A stretch of 64,000 nt of DNA from an uncultured Oscillospiraceae bacterium (lineage in GTDB: Bacteria; Bacillota; Clostridia; Oscillospirales; Oscillospiraceae), in NCBI GenBank assembly GCA_947626265.1, contig CANQRM010000006.1, positions 1 to 64,000 of the forward strand. Reading direction: 5' to 3'. Positions 25,668 through 33,511 of the stretch are shown piece by piece (the first letter of the stretch is position 1; every line of letters begins with the position of its first letter). A program made the translations under genes and the position numbers. The notes below the pieces were generated by a model. That model saw only the letters and a program-made list of their open reading frames with translations. It was not told where the DNA came from and did no database searches.

Positions 25668-27482
25668 TTACTTTATATTTTGGGCGTCCAGATGAAGCTC
25701 GCGGAAATACTTTTCGTAATTTTTCCGGAACATCTCCCGGTAGGCGGCGTTGTCGGAGTGGTGCAGCTCGTGGAGATACCGGTGCTCCTGGCCGCTGATG
25801 GCCGTGTCGTCCCGGCTGAGCATGTAGATCGCCAGATCCGAGCACTGGTCGGACACCCGCTCCAGGTTCTGGAGGATGTTCTGATACTGGATACCGGCCG
25901 TCACGCCGCAGGTGCCCGCGGTCATGCGCGCCACGTGGCGGCCCTTCATGACCTCGACGAGGTCGTCGATGACCTCCTCCAGGGGCTCCACCGCCCGGGC
26001 CTGGCCCCTGTCGTCCTTCAGGAAGGCATCCACGGTGAGGGCCAGGATATCGCCCACCACGGTGATGGACCCCTGCAGGTCCGTCCGGGCCTGGGGCGAG
26101 AAAGTCTCGCCGCTCTCCGCCAGGCGCAGGGCGTCGTGCTGGATGTTCTGGGCCAGGTCGCCGATGCGCTCAAAGCAGGTGAGCGCCTTGATGAGGAAGT
26201 TCTGGCTGCGGGTATGGGCGGCCAGGGTGATATAGGGGGAGAGACTGACGATGTACTGGTTGGTGGCGTCCGCCATCCGGTCCAGCAGCGCCTCCCGCTG
26301 GTCCACCTTCTCCGCCTTTTTCCCGTCGTATCCAAAGAGCTGTCCGGCGGCGGTCTCATAGTTGTCCCGGGCCACGGAGGCCATGTGGCCGATGAGATGG
26401 GCCGCCTGGTCCAGGGCCACGGCGGGGTTGGAGATGAGGCGGCTGTCCAGCTCCCGCAGGCCCTCCTCGATGTCCCGCTCCTCCGGGTCCATGGGCTTAT
26501 CCGGCACCAGCTTCTCCGCCACCCGGGCGAACACCCCGGACAGGGGAAGCAGCAGCACCGCCGGTATGAGCCTGAACAGGCCGTGGACGTTGGCCACGCC
26601 GCCGGAGTCCAGCATGGTGTTCCAAAGCCCGTCGCCGATAATGCCCGTGGCCCGGCCGGCGGCCAGCACCGCCGTCACCAGTAGCGCCGCGCAGATGTTG
26701 TAGAGCACATGCACTGTCACCGTGCGGACCTGCTCCGGCTTGGCCCCGATGCGGCAGACAAGATACGCCGAGAGGCTGTCGCCCATGTTGACGCCCAATA
26801 TCACCGCCACGATGCCGCACAGCCGCAGGCCGAAGGAGCTGGCGAAGGACTGCAGGATGCCGATGACGGCGGAGGAGCTCTGGATGACGCAGGTGGCGGC
26901 CGCGCCGGTGAGGAAGCCCAGGATATAGTTCCCCTCCAGCTTCATGAGAAAGCCGCCTACGGTGCCGCTCAGGCCGCTGACCGCGTCCCGCATGTAGATG
27001 AGCCCCATGAACAGGATGCCAAAGCCCACGGCGATGGAGCCAGCGCTCTTGGCGGCGCTCTTTTTCACGAACATGATCATCACGATGCCGGCGATCAGGG
27101 CCAGGGGCGCGAGATTTTCCGCGTTGAGCATGTACAAAAGCCCCGTGGCCCCGCTCTCCACATCCATGAGCCGGATGATCTGGGCGGTGATGGCGGTGCC
27201 CACGTTGGCGCCCAGAATGACGCCGATGGACTGGCGGAAGGTGAGAAATCCCGCGCCCACAAGGCCCACCGTGAGCACGATGGTGGCGTGGGAGCTCTGG
27301 ATCATGCAGGTGACGAACATGCCCAGAATGAAGCCCAGAGCGGGCTTCGCCGTCACCTTGGCCAGCGCCGAGCGCATGGCCCCGCCGGAGCAGCTTTTGA
27401 GGCCGTCGCCCATGACGCGCATGCCGTACAGGAACATGGCCAGGCCGCCCAGCAGGGCGATCAGTTGATAGAAAAGGTCCAT
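25668..27482 (-). CDS. Na/phosphate cotransporter family protein with C-terminal PhoU domain
   Basis: This 604-residue protein is a type II Na/Pi cotransporter. The two inverted transport repeats each carry the QSS motif: MIQSSHATIVLTVG near 62 and VIQSSSAVIGIL near 195, together with GANVGTAITA and GVNMGDSL. About eight to nine membrane segments fill the first 330 residues. From about 350 to 560 the sequence becomes helical and soluble with PhoU-like repeats, which usually regulate phosphate flux. It stands alone between the permease promoter and the lactaldehyde reductase terminator, so it is probably monocistronic. Other ions cannot be excluded; phosphate is inferred from the family. Confidence 0.88.
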   Translation of the reverse strand: MDLFYQLIALLGGLAMFLYGMRVMGDGLKSCSGGAMRSALAKVTAKPALGFILGMFVTCMIQSSHATIVLTVGLVGAGFLTFRQSIGVILGANVGTAITAQIIRLMDVESGATGLLYMLNAENLAPLALIAGIVMIMFVKKSAAKSAGSIAVGFGILFMGLIYMRDAVSGLSGTVGGFLMKLEGNYILGFLTGAAATCVIQSSSAVIGILQSFASSFGLRLCGIVAVILGVNMGDSLSAYLVCRIGAKPEQVRTVTVHVLYNICAALLVTAVLAAGRATGIIGDGLWNTMLDSGGVANVHGLFRLIPAVLLLPLSGVFARVAEKLVPDKPMDPEERDIEEGLRELDSRLISNPAVALDQAAHLIGHMASVARDNYETAAGQLFGYDGKKAEKVDQREALLDRMADATNQYIVSLSPYITLAAHTRSQNFLIKALTCFERIGDLAQNIQHDALRLAESGETFSPQARTDLQGSITVVGDILALTVDAFLKDDRGQARAVEPLEEVIDDLVEVMKGRHVARMTAGTCGVTAGIQYQNILQNLERVSDQCSDLAIYMLSRDDTAISGQEHRYLHELHHSDNAAYREMFRKNYEKYFRELHLDAQNIK

Positions 27483-27535
27483 GGCGTCTCCCCCTTGTTC
27501 ACTTGTTGATCGAAGCCGAAACTCCCTCAGTTTAT

Positions 27536-27564
27536 ATATTACCTGAAAGCATGCCGGAGCGCAA
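27536..27564 (-). promoter_or_regulatory. Candidate promoter of the Na/Pi cotransporter gene
   Basis: On the minus strand TTGCGC, a 17-bp spacer and TAATAT; the -35 box is weak and lies directly after the T tract of the upstream terminator. Confidence 0.4.
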
Positions 27565-27565
27565 G

Positions 27566-27593
27566 AAAAACCGGAGCGCTTGCCGCGCTCCGG
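27566..27593 (-). terminator. Terminator of the rhamnose / heparinase operon
   Basis: On the minus strand CCGGAGCGC pairs with GCGCTCCGG (9 bp, 5-nt loop) and is followed by TTTTTC, 22 bases after the stop codon of the alcohol dehydrogenase gene. Confidence 0.85.
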
Positions 27594-27614
27594 CCTCTTT
27601 TACATCGTATCTTC

Positions 27615-28760
27615 TTACATGATCTTGCGGAACAGGGCTTTGAAGTCCTCCACGGCGGCGGGCTTGGGGTTGCCGGGGGCGCAGGCGTCCGCGGCGGCGG
27701 ACTGGGCCAGGAAGTCCAGGTCCTCTTCACGCAGCTTGTCCAGCTTCGCGGGGATACCCACATCGGCGGACAGCTTCTTCACCGCCTCGATGGCGGCGGC
27801 GCGATACTGCTCCTGGGTCATATCGTCCACGCCCTTCACGCCCATGGCCCGGGCGATCTCCCGGTACTTCTCGCCGGTGGCGTCGGCGTTATACTCCATC
27901 ACGATGGGCAGCATCATGGCGCAGGCCACGCCGTGGGGCGTGTCGTACACCGCGCCCAGGGTGTGGGCCATGGAGTGGGCGATGCCCAGGCCCACGTTGG
28001 AAAAGCCCATGCCGGCGATATACTGGCCCAGAGCCATGCCCTTGCGGCCCTCGGGGTCGTTCTTCTGGGCGGCGCGCAGGTTGGCGGAGATGAGCCGGAT
28101 GGCCTCCAGGTGGAACATGTCCGTCATCTGCCAGGCCGCGGCGGTGGTGTAGCCCTCGATGGCGTGGGTCAGGGCGTCCATGCCGGTGGCGGCGGTGAGG
28201 CTCTCGGGCATGGACAGCATCATGTCCGGGTCCACGATGGCCACGTCGGGGATGTCGTGCACGTCCACGCAGACGAACTTCCGCTTGCGCTCCACGTCGG
28301 TTATCACATAGTTGATGGTGACCTCCGCGGCGGTGCCGGCGGTGGTGGGCACGGCGATGGTGAACACCGCGTGATTTTTCGTGGGGGCCACGCCCTCCAG
28401 GGAGCGGACATCGGCGAACTCGGGGTTCGTGATGATGACGCCAATGGCCTTGGCGGTGTCCATGACGGAGCCGCCGCCCACGCACACGATGCTGTCCGCG
28501 CCGAAGGCCTTGAAGGCGGCCACGCCGGCCTGGACGTTCTCGATGGTGGGGTTGGGCTTGATGTCCGTGAAGATGGTGTACTCCATGCCCTTTTCCTTCA
28601 GGGCGTTCAGGATGCTGTCGATCTGGCCGGACTTGACCACATGATTGCCGGAGGCGATGAAGACCTTTTTGCAGCCATGGGCGGCCAGCTCGTTGCCGAT
28701 CTCGGCCACGGCCCCTGCGCCGTGATAGGATACGTTGTTCAGTACGATGCGATTTGCCAT
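27615..28760 (-). CDS. Iron-containing alcohol dehydrogenase, probable lactaldehyde reductase (FucO-like)
   Basis: This 381-residue group III dehydrogenase has the NAD-binding VGGGSVMDTAKAIG near 97 and the metal ligands expected for the family: the Asp in the DPDMMLSMP-to-ATGMDALTHAIEGY region and histidines in HSMAHTLGAVYDTPHG. It is the last gene of the rhamnose arm, directly after the rhamnulose-1-phosphate aldolase, whose products are DHAP and L-lactaldehyde. The natural role is therefore reduction of L-lactaldehyde to 1,2-propanediol with NADH, as FucO does. AGGAGGAATCAAGCA precedes the ATG. Iron-dependent dehydrogenases have broad substrates, so the assignment rests on gene order. Confidence 0.85.
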   Translation of the reverse strand: MANRIVLNNVSYHGAGAVAEIGNELAAHGCKKVFIASGNHVVKSGQIDSILNALKEKGMEYTIFTDIKPNPTIENVQAGVAAFKAFGADSIVCVGGGSVMDTAKAIGVIITNPEFADVRSLEGVAPTKNHAVFTIAVPTTAGTAAEVTINYVITDVERKRKFVCVDVHDIPDVAIVDPDMMLSMPESLTAATGMDALTHAIEGYTTAAAWQMTDMFHLEAIRLISANLRAAQKNDPEGRKGMALGQYIAGMGFSNVGLGIAHSMAHTLGAVYDTPHGVACAMMLPIVMEYNADATGEKYREIARAMGVKGVDDMTQEQYRAAAIEAVKKLSADVGIPAKLDKLREEDLDFLAQSAAADACAPGNPKPAAVEDFKALFRKIM

Positions 28761-28802
28761 TGCTTGATTCCTCCTGATATATGATAAATAGTTTTCCCGC
28801 TC

Positions 28803-29615
28803 TTACGCCAGATACCCCGCCCGGGGAGACACGTTAAAATGTTCCGCCAGCAGATGCATCTCGTCGTCCGTGAGAGTCTGCTTTATGGGAAGGTGGGCGA
28901 TCTTCATCCAGATCTTCGCCGCCTTCTCCGCCGTCTCGATGAGGCCAAAGGTCTCGTCCAGGTCCTTCCCCGCGCCGTATATGCCGTGCTGGGCCCAGAC
29001 CACCAGCCGGGCGGTCTTCATCTTCTCAGCAGTAGCCTCGCCGATCTCGTTGGTGCCGCAGAGCATCCAGGGCAGCACATTCACCCCGTCCGGGAACACC
29101 ACGATGCACTCCGTGCACATCTGCCACAGGGTCCTTGTGAACGCCCGCTCATTAAGGTCGTGGACGTAGGTCATGGCCAAGAGATTGGCCGGGTGGCAGT
29201 GCATGATGACCCGGTTTGCCGGGTCCACGGCCAGGCGCGCGGCGTGGCTCATCATGTGCGGGGGGAACTCGCTGGTGAACTTGCCGCCGTCGGCGAAGCC
29301 CCAAAGAAGCTCCGCCGTCGCGCCCTTATCCCTGAGCCGCACCAGGCCCAGGTTCACGTCGGGGGCGTACTGGACATTCTTGAAATACTTGCCCGTGCCG
29401 GTGACGAGAAAATACTTCCCGTCCAGGGCCGGGGCCTCGAAGCCGGTGGGGATGGTGCGGATGACCGCGTTTAAGTTTACATAATCTTTAACATCTGCCT
29501 CGTCCAGCAGCAGGCTTATATTGCCGCCGTTGCGTTCGTCCCAGGTGTGGGCATACATATTGGTGCAGGTGCGGACCATCTCTGTCATGAAGGGGGCGGT
29601 GAGGATGTCTTTCAT
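28803..29615 (-). CDS. rhaD: Rhamnulose-1-phosphate aldolase
   Basis: This 270-residue class II aldolase splits L-rhamnulose 1-phosphate into dihydroxyacetone phosphate and L-lactaldehyde. Zinc ligands are visible in MHCHPANLLA near 139 and in VWAQHGIYG near 210, and the phosphate-binding NGGNIS lies near residue 30. Length and sequence fit RhaD, not the shorter FucA. AAGGAGATAATGAT precedes the start. The gene sits 12 bases after the isomerase gene and before the lactaldehyde reductase in a complete rhamnose degradation set. Confidence 0.93.
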   Translation of the reverse strand: MKDILTAPFMTEMVRTCTNMYAHTWDERNGGNISLLLDEADVKDYVNLNAVIRTIPTGFEAPALDGKYFLVTGTGKYFKNVQYAPDVNLGLVRLRDKGATAELLWGFADGGKFTSEFPPHMMSHAARLAVDPANRVIMHCHPANLLAMTYVHDLNERAFTRTLWQMCTECIVVFPDGVNVLPWMLCGTNEIGEATAEKMKTARLVVWAQHGIYGAGKDLDETFGLIETAEKAAKIWMKIAHLPIKQTLTDDEMHLLAEHFNVSPRAGYLA

Positions 29616-29627
29616 ATCATTATCTCC

Positions 29628-31049
29628 TTATCTCGTGATCACGTCCACGGGGACGTTGAATATTTTAGCGACTTTCAGGATGGTGTCAATATGCCGTCCC
29701 ACGGCGGCGGCCATGTGGTGGGTGGGGCCAGCCTCGCTCCAGCGGTCGCAGAACTCCCTCGCCCCGCAGGTGAAGCGGGTGCGCATGTTGGTGTCCCCGA
29801 AGGTGAAGATGGGCCCGGGCTCGTTGACGCCCTCGGCGGCGACGAATTTGAAGTGGCCGTCCCGGTCCTGGGTGATGCCGAGATATGTCACCGGCCCCGC
29901 GGGGGGATAGAACTGGGTCAGGTACCCGCCGCCAGTCTTGCCGTGGAATACGGGCACGATCTTCATGGTGGGTTTCCGCGCCTGGGATATGTCCGCGTCC
30001 CCGGACCCGGAGTGGCCGATGATGCAGATGTCCTCGTCAAAGTCGATGGAATACATCTCGGAGAGCTGGCCCGTGCCGGCAATGGTCTTGAGGATGCTCA
30101 TGGCCATAGCCACCTTGATGTCCCCCTCCACGGCGCAGGCCGTGCCCTGCTTGATGAGCATGGAGAAGGCGGGGATGAGCATGCTGTCCAGCTTCCCGGC
30201 CACCCCCTGAGCGAAGCCGTCATAGTGGGAGGCCACGAAGGCGAGCTGCTCATCCTTCACCCACTGCTCGAAGGCCACCACATATTTCGCCATGTCCCAG
30301 ACCTTTTCCACTGTCCCGCCGCCCTCGATGTCGAAGGTGTCCAGGATGTCCTGTGCCTTGGCCCGGATGGCCGCCTCGTCGGTGACGCCGTCCGCGATGG
30401 CCCACATCTTCTCCCAATCGAACTGCTTGGTGTAAAGGCCCATCCGGTGGTAGAGGTTGGTCTCGTCGATGTAGAGGTCCATCATGCCGGGATAGGGCCG
30501 GCCGATCTGGGCCAGGTTCGTATCCCGGAAGCGGCGGCGCACCTGGGCGGCGCGGCACCAGTCCTCTATCTCCGCCTGGGCATGCTCGTCGCCGCCCTCC
30601 ACCACGCCGGTGATGACCGCGTGGCGCTTCCCGGCCCGCTCCAGGTCCGCCACCATCTCCCCCACGGCCCCGCAGGCGTACAGCGTGCCCAGCCATGCGG
30701 CCGTGTCGGTGTGCTCGTAGTCGGGGGCCCGTTTTTTCTGCAGGTTCACCAGCACCACGGGCACGTCCAGATCCCGCACGGCGGGGAGCATGTTGTAGCT
30801 GGTGGCGTAGGTCAGAAGCTGCAATATCACCAGGTCCACATCCGCGGCCCGGAACCTGTCCCCGGCGGCCATGGCCAGCTCCTTGGTGGTCACAAGGCCG
30901 CCGTCTATGAGCTCCACAGAGTCCGGGATGCGCTTTTTGAAGTCCGCGTACTGCCCCTCGAACTCGGGCACCAGGGAGGGGAACTGGGGCAGATAGGCCC
31001 CCAGGGCGATGGCGAATACGCCCACTCTTGCTTTCGTCTCCACTAACAT
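29628..31049 (-). CDS. L-arabinose/L-fucose isomerase-fold protein, probable L-rhamnose isomerase
   Basis: This 473-residue protein belongs to the AraA/FucI structural group, not to RhaA. It has an N-terminal Rossmann-like region, and candidate metal and catalytic residues lie in CAVEGDIKVAMAM, MYSIDFDEDICIIGH and THHMAAAVG. No classical rhaA gene is present in the cluster, while mutarotase, kinase and aldolase for rhamnose are, so by elimination this is the candidate L-rhamnose to L-rhamnulose isomerase. That is an inference; arabinose or fucose could be alternative substrates. The ATG overlaps the stop of the kinase gene (ATGTTAG), so the two are translationally coupled. Confidence 0.75.
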   Translation of the reverse strand: MLVETKARVGVFAIALGAYLPQFPSLVPEFEGQYADFKKRIPDSVELIDGGLVTTKELAMAAGDRFRAADVDLVILQLLTYATSYNMLPAVRDLDVPVVLVNLQKKRAPDYEHTDTAAWLGTLYACGAVGEMVADLERAGKRHAVITGVVEGGDEHAQAEIEDWCRAAQVRRRFRDTNLAQIGRPYPGMMDLYIDETNLYHRMGLYTKQFDWEKMWAIADGVTDEAAIRAKAQDILDTFDIEGGGTVEKVWDMAKYVVAFEQWVKDEQLAFVASHYDGFAQGVAGKLDSMLIPAFSMLIKQGTACAVEGDIKVAMAMSILKTIAGTGQLSEMYSIDFDEDICIIGHSGSGDADISQARKPTMKIVPVFHGKTGGGYLTQFYPPAGPVTYLGITQDRDGHFKFVAAEGVNEPGPIFTFGDTNMRTRFTCGAREFCDRWSEAGPTHHMAAAVGRHIDTILKVAKIFNVPVDVITR

Positions 31050-32320
31050 GACACTGCCTCCATTTGTACTTTCAAATTGCCCAGGGCCGTGGCCTCGATG
31101 GGCAGGGCCACGACCTGCAGGCCCGTGGCCTCCTCCGTCAGGCGGTTCAGGAAAGCGTTTTTCGCCCCGCCGCCCACGATGTACAGCTTTTCGTACGTTC
31201 GGCCGGTATTTCGTTCCAGCTCCCGGATGGCGTCCCGGTAGCTGAGGGCCAGGCTCTCATAGGCGCAGCGGAAGTAGTCGCCGGGAGCCTTGAGCGCCCC
31301 GCCCGCGGCCTGGTCAAAGGCCGAGACCATGCTCTCCGGGGCCAGGAATGCGGGGGCATTGGCGTCCACGGTGATGTTACAGGTACTTGCCTCCGCCAAC
31401 CTTACTATTTCCGGAAAAGGCGTGTCCGGGCACAGCTCCTTTTGAAGCTCATTTATGAGCCACATGCCCATGATGTTCTTCTGATACCGGTTGTACCCCA
31501 CGCCGCCCTCGTTAGACCAGTTGGCGGCGAGGCTTCCCCCGTCCGTGATGGGCTTCGGCGTCTTCACACCCAGCAGGGACCATGTGCCGGAGGAGATATA
31601 GGGCTCGTTCCCCTCCATGGGGATGCCCTCCACGGCGGAGCCGGTGTCATGGGTGGCGCAGAGGACGCATTTTATCCCCTCGTATTCGCCGATGGCCGTC
31701 CCCGGCTTGGTGAGCTTGGGAAACAGCGCCCGGGGCAGGCCCAGTGCGTCCGCGATGTCCAGGTCAAATTCCCCCGTTTGGGCGTTCACCATGCCGGTGG
31801 TGGTGGCGTTGGTGTACTCCCGGGCCCTGACGCCGCAGAGCTTCCACATAAGATACTCCGGCAGCATCAGCATGTCCGTGACGCCCTCTAAGCGCCCGGC
31901 CAGCTTGTCCGCACAGAGCTGGTAGAGGCTGTTAAACGGCTGGAACTGGCAGCCGGTGCGGCGGTAGAGCTCCCCGAAGGGTATTATTTCGTGGACCTTT
32001 TCAATGACTGCCTCGGTGCGGCCGTCCCGGTAGGCGTAGCAGGGCAGTTGTTCTATGTCCCCCCGGAGCAGCACATAGTCCACGCCCCAGGTGTCGATGG
32101 CGAGACTGTCGATGGGGCCAAATTCGGCCTTGGCCTTTTCGATGCCCGCCCGGACCTCCGCCAGCAGCGCGGCCACGTCCCAAGTCAGATGTCCGTCCCG
32201 CTCTTTTGGCCCGTTGGGGAAACGGTGGACTTCTTTTGTCCTCAGCCCGCCGTCCTCCCGCCAGCCCACGATGTGCCGGCCGGAGGACGCGCCGATGTCG
32301 ATGGCAAGATGGTATTTCAA
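31043..32320 (-). CDS. rhaB: Rhamnulokinase, short C-terminus
   Basis: This FGGY-family kinase phosphorylates L-rhamnulose on O-1. It begins with the family N-terminus YHLAIDIGASSGRHIVG, and carries TWGVDYVLL, ISSGTWSLLG and the C-terminal nucleotide-binding VGGGAKNAFLN. A TTG start at 32320, preceded by AGGTGATGAA, places this N-terminus correctly; the longer track ORF reads into the mutarotase gene. The 425-residue product stops just after ATALGNLKVQ, whereas E. coli RhaB continues for some 40-60 residues beyond that point. The stop overlaps the next gene's start, so the shortening may be a natural variant or a deletion. Active-site regions are all present. Confidence 0.85.
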   Translation of the reverse strand: MKYHLAIDIGASSGRHIVGWREDGGLRTKEVHRFPNGPKERDGHLTWDVAALLAEVRAGIEKAKAEFGPIDSLAIDTWGVDYVLLRGDIEQLPCYAYRDGRTEAVIEKVHEIIPFGELYRRTGCQFQPFNSLYQLCADKLAGRLEGVTDMLMLPEYLMWKLCGVRAREYTNATTTGMVNAQTGEFDLDIADALGLPRALFPKLTKPGTAIGEYEGIKCVLCATHDTGSAVEGIPMEGNEPYISSGTWSLLGVKTPKPITDGGSLAANWSNEGGVGYNRYQKNIMGMWLINELQKELCPDTPFPEIVRLAEASTCNITVDANAPAFLAPESMVSAFDQAAGGALKAPGDYFRCAYESLALSYRDAIRELERNTGRTYEKLYIVGGGAKNAFLNRLTEEATGLQVVALPIEATALGNLKVQMEAVSC

Positions 32321-32337
32321 TTCATCACCTACCCGGC

Positions 32338-32652
32338 TCAGTCCAGATGGAACACCGGCACCAGGTCCGTGGAGACGGGGCTGTTGTCCGGGTTGGTATC
32401 CATGATGTCGGCCATGTAGTCCCACCATTTGCGGTTGATGGGCGTGTCCGCGGAGGCGGCCCAGCGGGCCTCATCCTCGATCTCGATATAGCCGTAGAGC
32501 ACATTGGTCTCCGTGTCCAGATAGATGGAGTAGTTGTGCCCGCCGTACGCGTGTATCATATCCCGCATCTCCGGCCACAGGGCGTTGTGCCGCCGGGCAT
32601 ATTCCTCCGCCATGCCGGGATACAGCTTCATTTTGAATCCCTTGCGTATCAT
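32338..32652 (-). CDS. rhaM: L-rhamnose mutarotase
   Basis: This 104-residue protein interconverts alpha and beta anomers of L-rhamnose so that the isomerase receives its preferred form. The family pattern is clear: RKGFKMKLYPGMAEEYARRH at the start with the catalytic His, HNYSIYLD in the middle, and the KWWDYMADIMDTNPDNSP segment with the tandem Trp. AGGACGAGACAT precedes the ATG. It stands directly ahead of the kinase gene in the rhamnose operon and is the most specific evidence that the released sugar is rhamnose. Confidence 0.95.
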   Translation of the reverse strand: MIRKGFKMKLYPGMAEEYARRHNALWPEMRDMIHAYGGHNYSIYLDTETNVLYGYIEIEDEARWAASADTPINRKWWDYMADIMDTNPDNSPVSTDLVPVFHLD

Positions 32653-32687
32653 ATGTCTCGTCCTACCTTTCTATATAGCCGCGGCAG

Positions 32688-33494
32688 TCACTGGCCGGAG
32701 GCCTCGGTGCCCCAGGCCTCGATCTGCGTCAGGGCCGGGAAGGGGCTGGGGTCGTCCGCCTTGATGAGCTTAAAGAGCGTCAGCTCCGTGACCGTGCGGG
32801 GCGCGATGGGAAACCGCTGGGGCGCGGCGTCCCGGCGCAGGGAGAGGGTCTCCTCGCTCCCGTCGCCGAAACGGACCGTGGCGCGGGTCCACCAACTGTC
32901 GTGGGGGAAATCCGCCCGCAGGGTGAGGCGCAGCTCGTCCACCGTCACCGGCCGGCCGAAGGAGAGGGTCAGCGCGGCGCTGGGGTCCCGGTTGATGCCC
33001 CAGCTCTGGTAGGGCCAGACGCCGTGGGCGTCGTTTTCATAGACGCCGTCGATGGCGTTGCGGGCGGCGAACACCGCCTCGCCCCGGGTCTCCACATTGG
33101 CGGCGGCGTGGGGATAGAACCCCGTGTCGCCGTGACTGTCGTAGGGGTCGAAGGCAAGGTTCCGCCGGGCGGCGATCTCCTCCGGTGTCGCCAGCCGGGC
33201 CCGGATGACATGGCAGGAGCCGGTAAAGCTCTTGGGATTATAGACCGTCGCCTGCTCCCCGAAGGGGATGGCAAAGTTGATCTCCCGCTTCACCACGTAA
33301 ATGAGCGCCGGGGACATGGTGTCCTCGAACTGCACCACGCAGTACTGCCCCGGCCGGCCGATCTCCAGGGCCACCCGGTCCCCGGGGGCGTAGGCGTTGG
33401 CGTAGACCAGGCTCACCTGCTCCGCCGCTGGGGCGGTCAGCAGCACCCGGCCTGCCGCGTCCAGTATTTTGAGTTTGATGGGTTCCTGTGGCAT
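32688..33494 (-). CDS. Discoidin-like (F5/8 type C-like) domain protein of unknown function
   Basis: I cannot name a characterised family for this 268-residue protein. The first 80 residues form a beta-rich domain; the second part (about 110-265) resembles a galactose-binding or F5/8 type C fold, with NAIDGVYENDAHGVWPYQSWG, LTLSFGRPVTVDELRLTLR and a final ALTQIEAWG strand, all typical of carbohydrate-binding jelly rolls. There is no signal peptide, so it should act in the cytoplasm. It lies between the heparinase-type lyase gene and the rhamnose mutarotase gene in one operon, preceded by AGGAGGG, so it may bind or process the same oligosaccharide. Confidence 0.55.
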   Translation of the reverse strand: MPQEPIKLKILDAAGRVLLTAPAAEQVSLVYANAYAPGDRVALEIGRPGQYCVVQFEDTMSPALIYVVKREINFAIPFGEQATVYNPKSFTGSCHVIRARLATPEEIAARRNLAFDPYDSHGDTGFYPHAAANVETRGEAVFAARNAIDGVYENDAHGVWPYQSWGINRDPSAALTLSFGRPVTVDELRLTLRADFPHDSWWTRATVRFGDGSEETLSLRRDAAPQRFPIAPRTVTELTLFKLIKADDPSPFPALTQIEAWGTEASGQ

Positions 33495-33511
33495 TTGTCT
33501 TCCCTCCTATA

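Noticed and set aside
27615-28760. Iron-containing dehydrogenase as the missing phosphonoacetaldehyde reductase
   Set aside because: It lies 20 kb from the phosphonate genes, at the end of the rhamnose operon where lactaldehyde reductase is expected.
31043-32320. Rhamnulokinase as a pseudogene
   Set aside because: Only the last helices are missing; ATP- and substrate-binding regions are intact and the operon reading frame is undisturbed.
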